DNA of 44,242 nt from an uncultured Desulfobacterales bacterium. Lineage in GTDB: Bacteria; Desulfobacterota; Desulfobacteria; Desulfobacterales; UBA11574. The position numbers were made by a program, and so were the translations under genes. The notes under the pieces are model-generated. The model saw only the letters and a list, made by a program, of their open reading frames with translations, ran no database searches and had not been told where the DNA came from. The stretch lies in contig CALLDL010000065.1 in NCBI GenBank assembly GCA_937998305.1, forward strand, positions 1 through 44,242, written 5' to 3'. Shown piece after piece: positions 33,117-40,386 of this stretch; positions within the stretch are counted from its first letter, which is position 1, and each line of letters starts with the position of its first letter.

Positions 33117-33599
33117 TTATCCTCCCTCCACACTCGCAGCATCCTGCATCGCTTCGCATGAACTTACAATAGCGGACAAGTCAACGTCGCCGGACAGAGG
33201 GCTGGGGCCCAATGATTGTATTTTATTCGTAAAACTGGTGACCACTTGTACAAATTTCTGGGCTTCGGCCGAAGATATCCAGTCTAAATGTAACCGACCT
33301 TCTAATCCCATAAACGCCAAAAGTTCCTGAAGAAACGTCATCCGTTTAATGGTCATGTAATTACCATACAGGTAATGGCAATCGCCGACATGTCACCCGC
33401 CCACCAGGACGCCGTCGGCCCCGCTCTGAAATGCACGCAAAATGTGGTGCGGCGATACCGTGGCGGAACACATTACCCGGATAGGACGAATGTTGGGTGG
33501 GTATGCCAGTCGGCTTACACCTGCCAGATCAGCCGCCCCATATGCACACCAGTTACACATAAAAGCGATGATTTTAGGCTCATATTTATCCTTGTTCAC
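33117..33599 (-). CDS. mvhD: Methyl-viologen-reducing hydrogenase delta subunit-like, selenocysteine-containing
   Basis: This encodes 160 aa from a GTG start; TGA at 33393-33395 is read as selenocysteine 69 in [19 protein letters not shown]. That stretch is the conserved cluster-binding motif of MvhD, where other members have Cys, and Sec there is known in VhuD-type homologues. Further ligands are Cys15, Cys18, Cys44 and Cys74, giving a 2Fe-2S site. MvhD passes electrons between the catalytic oxidoreductase and HdrA. AAGGAG lies upstream of the GTG. It starts 21 bp behind the HdrA fusion gene. Confidence 0.93.
33354..33395 (-). promoter_or_regulatory. Selenocysteine UGA and bSECIS-like hairpin in mvhD
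   Basis: CAUGU (33392-33388) right behind the UGA pairs perfectly with ACAUG (33358-33354). Within it AUUACC (33376-33371) pairs with GGUAAU (33365-33360) around the loop UGUAU. The stem position relative to UGA fits bacterial SECIS elements, though the loop lacks GGUCU. Confidence 0.7.
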
Positions 33600-33620
33600 A
33601 TTTTTCTCCTTTCCAATGGA

Positions 33621-36600
33621 TTAAGCGCTTAATGCGCTTTTAATCTGAGCGTAAAGTTGATTATTGTTGAAGCCCATCAGCGTCGGTGCTTCGGAAGGGC
33701 ATACTGCTGCACAGGCGCCACACCCTTTGCACAAGGCCGCGTTGACTTCGGCCACAAATTTTTGATTGTCAAAATCAATGGCGTTATACGGACAAACATT
33801 GATGCATCCCAAGCAGCCCGAACACAACTCGGCACGAATATCTGAGACTATACCGCCCACTTTAATGCTCTCCAAGGCCAGTACGGTTGTAGCCCTTGCC
33901 GCAGCAGCTTGTGCCTGGGCAATGCTCTCTTCGATGGGTTTCGGGTAATGGGCCATACCACACAGAAAAATACCGTCATTGGCAAAATCCACCGGCCTTA
34001 ATTTTTGATGGGCTTCCAAGAGCCATCCGTCGGAATCCAAAGGCACCTTAAATAACTGGGCCAACGAATGATCCCAGTGGGAGACAATGGCTGATGCCAA
34101 ACAAAGAATATCGGCCTTCACGGCCAGTTTGCGGTTGAGTATCCGGTCTGTGAACTCGACGATAACCTGGTCGCCGTCAGGCTTTACTTCAGGCTTTTGA
34201 TCGACAGAATAAGAAGAAAAGATCACGCCGGCAGCCCTTGCCTCGCGATAGAGATCCTCCTTTTTCCCATATGTTCGAAGATCTCGGTATAGAATTAAAA
34301 CATTCACATTGGGATTTTTCTTCTTGAAATCAATAGCGTTCTTTACGGAATGGGTGCAGCATACTTTTGAACAGTATGGGCGGGCGTCATCTCTGGATCC
34401 CACACACTGGATAAACACGACATTTTCAGTCTGATCGATCCGGGAATCGTTATTTTTAAACAAATCGTCGAGTTCCAGGTGGGTCATCACCGCCTTGTGT
34501 TCCCCGTAAAGGTATTCATCGGGCTTGTACTCTTTGGCACCGGTGGCGATAACCGCCACCCCATGCTCAATCGTTTTTGTTGATTCGGAATTTCTAAGCT
34601 CGGTTTTGAAATTGCCGATAAAACCGTCTACGTTACTGATCGTTGTCCCGGCATGAACGGTGATGCGGTCGTCCGACTCTACGGCTTTTATAAGTCCTTT
34701 AACAAAAGTTCCAATGTCTTCATCTTTATGGGTTTTTCCCAGCATCAAGGCGTTACCACCCAAAGTGTCTGATTTTTCTACAAGATCCACAGGATATCCC
34801 TGATGTGCCAGTGAAACAGCGGCTGTCATTCCGGCAATCCCGCCGCCGATTACCATCGCCGAATGGGATACCGGAAGATCCGTCTGCTTCAACGGTGCTA
34901 AAAGGTTGGTTTTTGCAACAGCCATTCGAACAAGATCCTTGGCCTTTTCGGTGGCTGCATCCGGGTCGTTTGCATGAACCCAGGAGTCATGATTTCGAAT
35001 GTTGGCCATCTCAAATAAATATTTGTTCAGACCGGCATTGATTAGGGTTTCCTGAAACAGCGGCTCGTGTGTCTTGGGTGTGCAAGCCGCCACGACCACG
35101 CGGTTGAGACCCTTTTGTGTGATGATATCCGTCATTTTTTCTTGGGTATCCTGGCTGCAGCTAAAGAGGTTCTCTTCTACATAGGCCACATTCGGTAAGG
35201 TTTTGGCGTACTTTGCAACTTCCGGTACGTTCACTACACCGCCAATGTTGATGCCGCAGTTACATACAAATATTCCAATTTTAGGTGATTCTTCGCTGAC
35301 ATCCCTTTCAGGAGGCAGCTCGAGGATCTTGGTCTGGGTGTTGCGGGCCGACGCCAGGTGCTCTGTTGCCGCACAAGCCGAAGCACTGGCTTCCATTACC
35401 GACTGGGGGATATCTTTAGGACCGGTGAACGCACCGCATGCATAGATTCCTTCCACAGAAGTCGCTACGGGATGGAAACTGTCGGTTTTCGTAAAAAGGT
35501 ATTCATCAAGATCAACGCTGATACGCTTTGAAAGATCCGCGATATCCTGATGGATTTCAAGGCCCACGGACAGGACAAACATATCAAAAATTTCCTCTTT
35601 GATCGTGCCGTCTTCCTCGATATACCGAACCGATACCTCATCGGTGCCGGGCACCGGATCTATGGTGTGAATCCGGGATCGGACAAATCTGACCCCTTTT
35701 TTTTTGGCATTTTCATAATACTTGTCAAAGTCTTTGCCGTGGGTTCGCATATCCATATAAAAGACCGCGCAGTCGAGCAGCTCGTTGCTGTGCTCTGTAG
35801 CGATCACTGTCTGCTTAATGGCATACATGCAGCAAACCGAGCTGCAGTAGGCATTGTCGCAACGGTTGAGGTCCCTGGATCCCACACATTGCAACCAGCC
35901 GATTTTTTTCGGTTCCTTATGGTCGGACGGTCTGACCAGATGCCCTGAAAAAGGGCCTGTAGCGGAAAGAATCCGTTCAAATTCCAGAGAAGTGACCACA
36001 TTGGGCAGGCTGGTATAGGCATAAGTATCAAACCGGCTGGGATCGAATGCTTCAAACCCTGGTGCCAAAACGATGGAGCCCACGTCGAACTCGATAATTT
36101 CCTCTTTTTGTGAATGATCAATGGCGTCAACAGGGCAAAAATCGGCGCATATCTTACATCCGTCGGTTTTAAAATGGACGCATTTGGTCCGGTCTATGGC
36201 CGGTATATTGGGGACCGCCTGGGCATACGGCACATAGATCGGTTTTCGGCCTTTGAGACCTGCGTCGTATTCGGAAGGTATCTTTTTAACCGCGTGTGTG
36301 GTTATATGTTCTCTAATTTTATCAATGGTAATATGCCCCGTGGGACAGACAAAAGCACACGCACTGCAAGCCATGCACACATCCGTTTGGATATGAAACG
36401 GGGTGTCCACTTTCATCTCCACCCCTCGACCGGTGAGGCTGATGGCACTGTTGCCCATTCTGTCACAGATACGGGTACACAGCCCACAAAGGATGCAAGT
36501 GTCGTCTTTAATTTTAAAGCGAGTTTTTTTAAGGTTGTATTGGGCAGCAAGCTCTTTAATAATGGGTACATCCGGACAGCGGGCAAGCAGTAATTCCACA

Positions 36601-36863
36601 TTCAACTTTCTGCCCTCGTGCACCGTCTCGGTATCCGTCTTGATCTCCATACCTTCCCAAATGGGATAATTGCAGGCGGTAACGTATCGTACACGTCCGC
36701 CGTAATGCATTTCCACGGTACACAGACGACACATTCCGGCAGGTTCGAGTGCTTTATGGTGACACAGCGTCGGAATTTCAACCCCGTAGTTTTCAGCAAC
36801 TTGAAGGATATACTGCCCTTCCTCTCCCTTAACTTTTTTCCCGTTAAGCTTAAACGTAATCAT
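33621..36863 (-). CDS. NuoG-N / HdrA fusion flavoprotein lacking the first HdrA FAD-binding segment
   Basis: This encodes 1080 aa. Residues 1-190 are NuoG-like: 2Fe-2S ligands Cys34, 45, 48, 64 and two 4Fe-4S sets (123/126/129/133 and 163/166/169/173). The usual His-Cys3 cluster motif is missing (ELLLARCPDVPIIKEL, 90-104). From about 195, HdrA sequence begins in mid-domain (SEYDAGLKGRKPIYVPYAQA), with a ferredoxin insert (Cys228, 236, 239, 243). A second, complete HdrA module follows from about 528 with FAD motif VIGGGIAGM (671-679). The C-terminus has two 4Fe-4S motifs (1014-1024, 1045-1055). The missing front part of the first module is what the small gene at 39356-39760 encodes. It is the probable hub of the complex and flavin bifurcation site. 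In cytoplasm. Confidence 0.92.
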   Translation of the reverse strand: MITFKLNGKKVKGEEGQYILQVAENYGVEIPTLCHHKALEPAGMCRLCTVEMHYGGRVRYVTACNYPIWEGMEIKTDTETVHEGRKLNVELLLARCPDVPIIKELAAQYNLKKTRFKIKDDTCILCGLCTRICDRMGNSAISLTGRGVEMKVDTPFHIQTDVCMACSACAFVCPTGHITIDKIREHITTHAVKKIPSEYDAGLKGRKPIYVPYAQAVPNIPAIDRTKCVHFKTDGCKICADFCPVDAIDHSQKEEIIEFDVGSIVLAPGFEAFDPSRFDTYAYTSLPNVVTSLEFERILSATGPFSGHLVRPSDHKEPKKIGWLQCVGSRDLNRCDNAYCSSVCCMYAIKQTVIATEHSNELLDCAVFYMDMRTHGKDFDKYYENAKKKGVRFVRSRIHTIDPVPGTDEVSVRYIEEDGTIKEEIFDMFVLSVGLEIHQDIADLSKRISVDLDEYLFTKTDSFHPVATSVEGIYACGAFTGPKDIPQSVMEASASACAATEHLASARNTQTKILELPPERDVSEESPKIGIFVCNCGINIGGVVNVPEVAKYAKTLPNVAYVEENLFSCSQDTQEKMTDIITQKGLNRVVVAACTPKTHEPLFQETLINAGLNKYLFEMANIRNHDSWVHANDPDAATEKAKDLVRMAVAKTNLLAPLKQTDLPVSHSAMVIGGGIAGMTAAVSLAHQGYPVDLVEKSDTLGGNALMLGKTHKDEDIGTFVKGLIKAVESDDRITVHAGTTISNVDGFIGNFKTELRNSESTKTIEHGVAVIATGAKEYKPDEYLYGEHKAVMTHLELDDLFKNNDSRIDQTENVVFIQCVGSRDDARPYCSKVCCTHSVKNAIDFKKKNPNVNVLILYRDLRTYGKKEDLYREARAAGVIFSSYSVDQKPEVKPDGDQVIVEFTDRILNRKLAVKADILCLASAIVSHWDHSLAQLFKVPLDSDGWLLEAHQKLRPVDFANDGIFLCGMAHYPKPIEESIAQAQAAAARATTVLALESIKVGGIVSDIRAELCSGCLGCINVCPYNAIDFDNQKFVAEVNAALCKGCGACAAVCPSEAPTLMGFNNNQLYAQIKSALSA

Positions 36864-36889
36864 GAATTTTACCTTATTGTATCCTTTGA

Positions 36890-38794
36890 TTATTGGATGA
36901 GTATTGCATCGAACTTACAGGCATCGTAACAGATGCCGCAGTTTATGCACTTTTCCAGGTCTAAATGATGAAGTTTTTTCTTTTCACCTGAAATGGCTTC
37001 TTCGGGGCACCGTTTGGCACAAAGGGTGCAACCGTTGCATGCCTCCTCATCAATTTCATAGTGAAACAAAGGTTTACAGACGCCCGAAGGGCACTTCTTG
37101 TCCTTAATGTGGGCGTCATATTCATCTCGAAAATAAAGTATCGTTGTCAGTACAGGATTCGGCGCCGATGTCCCCAGTCCACAAAGGGAAAACTTCTGGA
37201 TCATCATACCCAGTTCTTCCAAAAGCTCAATGTCGCCTTCTTTACCGTTTCCTTTGCAAATATCGGTCAGCACATCCAGCATAGCTGTAATCCCTTCACG
37301 GCAGGGGTTGCATTGACCGCATGATTCCTCTTTTAGAAAATCTACAAAATACCGGGCCACGTCCACCATACAAGTGTCCTGGTCCATAACAATCATGCCG
37401 CCGGATCCCATCATGGACCCAACTTTGATTAATTCATCAAAATCGACCCCCAGACCTAAAAATTGCTCGGGGATGCACCCGCCGGAAGGGCCTCCAGTTT
37501 GAACCGCTTTGAATTTTTTCTTTCTGGGGATGCCGCCGCCGATGTCAAAAACAATCTCTTTAAGAGAGATCCCCATGGGAACTTCAACCAGGCCGGTGTG
37601 CTTCACCTTACCCACCAGACTGAAAACTTTCGTTCCTTTACTATGCGTTGTGCCCATTTTGACGTAATTATCGGCTCCCTTTAAAAGAATCACCGGAACA
37701 TTTGCATATGTTTCCACAGTGTTCAAGTTTGAAGGATTCTCTCTAAAACCTTTTTCCACTGTATGGATATATTTGGCCCTCGGTCTGCCCACTTTTCCTT
37801 CCAAAGAAGCCATTAAGGCTGTTGATTCACCACAGACAAACGCTCCTGCTCCGGTTGAAATCTTGATGTCAAAGCTGAAATCAGATCCTGCGATATTATC
37901 GCCAAGAAGCCCGTATCTCCTCGCACTTTTAACAGCCGTAACCAGTCTTTTCACCGCAAGTGGATATTCATTTCGAACATAAATAAAACCCCGACTTGAA
38001 CCGATGCCCCGCGCAGCAATCAACATACCTTCAAGAATGCTGTGTGGGTCGCCTTCTAAAATGCTTCGGTCCATGTATGCGCCGGGATCGCCTTCATCGG
38101 CATTGCAAATGATGTATCTTTCACCGTTGTGTTTGGCACACGTCTCCCATTTTATGCCTGTGGGGAAACCGCCCCCACCGCGCCCCCTTAACCCCGAGTC
38201 CTTAACCGCCTGGATGATTTCTTTGGGTTCCATATCCTTTAGCGCTTGAATAAAGGCCTGATAACCTCTCCTGGCGATGTATTCTTCTATGCTGTCAGGA
38301 TCGACGTAACCACAATTCCGCAAAGCAATCTTTACTTGTTTATTAAAAAATGGAACATCTTCTAAAATGGGAATTTTCTCTAAGGGTGAAACACCAGCAA
38401 TGGGATTTTGTATGTCATCTTCCAGAAATGAACGCGGATCTTTCATCTGCCCCAGGATCCACTTTTTATTGAAATTGCCTTCCCTGTAATCCTGGATCAT
38501 ATCCAGAATTTTATCTTCCGTTATATTCTTATAAAGAAGCCGGGGCTTCCCTTTTTCGAATATTTCAACCAGCGGTTCAAGTTCACAGAAACCGATGCAA
38601 CCGGTCTGATTAATGCTAACGCCATTGTTATCGGGAAATTCTTTTGCAGCCTTTTCCAGTGATGCTTGAGCACCTGCAGCAATGCCACACGACGCTATCC
38701 CAATATTAACCTTAACCGCTTCCGGATAATAAAGTTTCTTGCTGTAATTCTCACTGATAACCTCTATATCTTTTGTAGACTCGATTTTCATCAT
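36890..38794 (-). CDS. NuoF/HydB-like NADH-binding flavoprotein
   Basis: This encodes 634 aa. An N-terminal thioredoxin-like 2Fe-2S domain (IASCGIAAG; TGCIGFCELEP) precedes the NuoF core. The NADH-binding GRGGGGFPTGIKWE and FMN-binding CNADEGDPGAYMDRS lie near 205-245. The SLBB domain and the N3 4Fe-4S motif ESCGQCNPCREG follow, and the C-terminus holds two extra 4Fe-4S motifs (CNGCTLCAKRCP and CINCGICYDAC). This layout equals the NAD-linked subunit of bifurcating hydrogenases and formate dehydrogenases (HydB, HndC type). It reacts with NAD(H) and passes electrons to NuoE-like and NuoG-N/HdrA partners. It begins 18 bp behind nuoE. Confidence 0.94.
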   Translation of the reverse strand: MMKIESTKDIEVISENYSKKLYYPEAVKVNIGIASCGIAAGAQASLEKAAKEFPDNNGVSINQTGCIGFCELEPLVEIFEKGKPRLLYKNITEDKILDMIQDYREGNFNKKWILGQMKDPRSFLEDDIQNPIAGVSPLEKIPILEDVPFFNKQVKIALRNCGYVDPDSIEEYIARRGYQAFIQALKDMEPKEIIQAVKDSGLRGRGGGGFPTGIKWETCAKHNGERYIICNADEGDPGAYMDRSILEGDPHSILEGMLIAARGIGSSRGFIYVRNEYPLAVKRLVTAVKSARRYGLLGDNIAGSDFSFDIKISTGAGAFVCGESTALMASLEGKVGRPRAKYIHTVEKGFRENPSNLNTVETYANVPVILLKGADNYVKMGTTHSKGTKVFSLVGKVKHTGLVEVPMGISLKEIVFDIGGGIPRKKKFKAVQTGGPSGGCIPEQFLGLGVDFDELIKVGSMMGSGGMIVMDQDTCMVDVARYFVDFLKEESCGQCNPCREGITAMLDVLTDICKGNGKEGDIELLEELGMMIQKFSLCGLGTSAPNPVLTTILYFRDEYDAHIKDKKCPSGVCKPLFHYEIDEEACNGCTLCAKRCPEEAISGEKKKLHHLDLEKCINCGICYDACKFDAILIQ

Positions 38795-38812
38795 TCGTGC
38801 CTCTATCGTGTG

Positions 38813-39310
38813 TTATTCATACTTTTCTAAAACTTTATCTACTTCAGTATAGGCGATGCGACCATGCGTGTCTTCATTAATCTTAACCACTGGTCCGAGA
38901 CTGCAACAGCCGATACAACGTACCGATTCGAGTGTAAACCGAAAATCCTCTGTAGTTTCACCATCCTCTATGCTCAAAGATTCTTCAAGCTTTTCACGTA
39001 TTTTCTCACCACCTCTGACATGGCACGCCGTGCCGAGACAGATCGAAATAATGTTCCTGCCTCTCGGTTCAAGACTGAAAGTACTATAGAAAGTTGCAAC
39101 GCCGTAAATCTGGCTGAGAGGAACCCCAATACTGGTGGAAAGATATGTTAAAGCCGGTGTTGGAAGATGGTTGTAACGCCTCTGAATTTCCTGAAGCATC
39201 ATAATCAAATTTTCTTTGTCATTGTTAAAATCTTCCTCGATAATCCTATCGAGCTCCATATAATCTATTTCCGTTGTTTCAATGCTTTCCGCCAAACCTG
39301 GATCGCTCAT
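38813..39310 (-). CDS. NuoE-like 2Fe-2S subunit
   Basis: This encodes 165 aa from the ATG at 39310, placed right after GGGAGGG; an upstream TTG at 39334 would read through that site. The thioredoxin-like 2Fe-2S domain has Cys91, Cys96 (CLGTACHVRGG), Cys132 and Cys136 (RCIGCCSLGP). The length and N-terminal helices (ENLIMMLQEIQRRYNHLP) are as in NuoE, HydC and HndA. It assembles with the NuoF-like subunit to oxidise or reduce NAD(H). It lies between the HdrA N-fragment and the NuoF-like gene. Confidence 0.94.
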   Translation of the reverse strand: MSDPGLAESIETTEIDYMELDRIIEEDFNNDKENLIMMLQEIQRRYNHLPTPALTYLSTSIGVPLSQIYGVATFYSTFSLEPRGRNIISICLGTACHVRGGEKIREKLEESLSIEDGETTEDFRFTLESVRCIGCCSLGPVVKINEDTHGRIAYTEVDKVLEKYE

Positions 39311-39355
39311 ATGTTTTCCCTCCCGATACAACAAACTGAAATCGATGTGACGATT

Positions 39356-39760
39356 TTATAATGACTTAGACTGATTTTGGGGCATTGGAATGTTTGTAAC
39401 CGGACAGTTTTCAACACAGTTGCCACAGCCTGTGCAAAGGTCCATATTAATACTGCGTGGACGTTTTCTAACCTTTACTTTGAAGTTCCCGGCAGATCCT
39501 TCAACAGATTCCAGATCCGCGTATGTTATAATTTCGATGTTCAGGTGCCGGCCGACCTCGACCAGTTTCGGTGAGATAATTCACATGGCGCAATCATTGG
39601 TGGGAAACGTTTTGTCCAGTTGGGCCATCACCCCCCCGATGGACGGTGATTTTTCAACGAGATAGACATAATATCCCGCATTGGCAAGATCCAGAGCAGA
39701 TTGCATTCCTGCAATGCCGCCCCCTAAAACCAGAACCGACCCGATTACATCATTGGTCAT
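39356..39760 (-). CDS. Free-standing HdrA N-terminal module with selenocysteine
   Basis: This encodes 134 aa with TGA at 39581-39583 read as Sec60 ([19 protein letters not shown]). Residues 8-40 are the FAD-binding fold start ([18 protein letters not shown]). The Sec site replaces the Cys that ligates a 4Fe-4S cluster in HdrA. Residues near 109-119 have [13 protein letters not shown], then the gene stops at 39356. Normal HdrA continues with the sequence found at residue 195 of the fusion gene at 33621-36863. So this piece and that gene together would make one HdrA module. AGGAGG precedes the ATG. First gene of the operon; 45 bp before nuoE. Confidence 0.88.
39548..39583 (-). promoter_or_regulatory. 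Selenocysteine UGA and bSECIS-like hairpin in the HdrA fragment
   Basis: About 17 nt after the UGA, CUGGUC (39565-39560) pairs with GGCCGG (39553-39548), using G-U pairs, around a GAGGUC loop. The loop holds GGUC, close to the SelB-recognised GGUCU. The stem is short. Confidence 0.65.
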
Positions 39761-39849
39761 CGTTCGATCCTCCTGTAAAAAGAATAATTTTGGGGTAATA
39801 ACTTGGGACGCAACAATCCTCTTGTCATGGGAAAAAATCAAATTGTTTC

Positions 39850-39876
39850 ACTATAAGGAATTAAAGATTTTGTCAA
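39850..39876 (-). promoter_or_regulatory. Possible promoter of the HdrA-Nuo-Mvh-Fdh operon
   Basis: On the minus strand TTGACA (39876-39871) and TATAGT (39855-39850) are 15 bases apart, ~90 bp ahead of the first gene. Spacing is slightly short, so this is tentative. Confidence 0.4.
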
Positions 39877-40036
39877 TAAAATTCTATGGGTAAGACAATG
39901 TGATATATGACAGAAAAATCTGATTGTGCATAATCGATTGACCATTAAGATGCACGGTTGAGATTTCATTAAATATTTTGTCCTTTACACCCATTTTTAT
40001 TGTGAAACCAGTTCTTTCAGTTGAATAAAATTTAGT

Positions 40037-40328
40037 TCAAGTTTCACACCCTTAATTTTCAGAAACGCCGGTAGAGAGCAACTGGCAGGGAAAATTTGTT
40101 AAGATAAAATCATATGGATGCGACGGTGAAATAGGAAAAAGCTGCTTAAACCTAAATAAGGCGCCAAGAAGATGTAACGTACAGATATTCATATGAGATT
40201 TAAATATAGAAAGCCCTTTTTATTTCGGCGCCGTACGATAATGCGCCAATGAAATATTTTACCTTAAAAAATTTATTTCGGACAGCTGTTTCAAAGGCTT
40301 TTTAGCAATATTGGGGTGTGAAACTTGA
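40037..40328. repeat. Fold-back element with 15-bp terminal inverted repeats
   Basis: TCAAGTTTCACACCC (40037-40051) and its exact complement GGGTGTGAAACTTGA (40314-40328) bound a 292-bp non-coding unit. The right arm extends inward as the 38-nt sequence also found at 4821-4858. The GGCGCC-containing interior could fold (ATAAGGCGCC and GGCGCCGTA). It lies between the HdrA operon promoter region and the two-receiver regulator gene. The rest of the 39761-40386 gap contains only the promoter and terminator annotated separately. Confidence 0.75.
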
Positions 40329-40341
40329 GAAATTAGCTTTA

Positions 40342-40379
40342 AAGAATCTCCCAACCCAAAAGATGGTTGGGAGATTCTT
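40342..40379 (-). terminator. Intrinsic terminator of the two-receiver regulator gene
   Basis: AAGAATCTCCCAACC (40342-40356) pairs perfectly with GGTTGGGAGATTCTT (40365-40379), 8-nt loop. It sits 8 bp behind the regulator stop codon on the minus strand and is followed there by TTTAAAG. Confidence 0.8.
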
Positions 40380-40386
40380 CATGCTC

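Noticed and set aside
33375-33632. Plus-strand frame opposite mvhD
   Set aside because: Shadow of the selenoprotein gene on the minus strand; no start signals.
40090-40110. TGGCAGGGAAAATTTGTTAAG as a sigma-54 promoter near the HdrA operon
   Set aside because: Spacing between the GG and the TTG is too long and the -12 GC is missing; it is also on the wrong strand for the operon.
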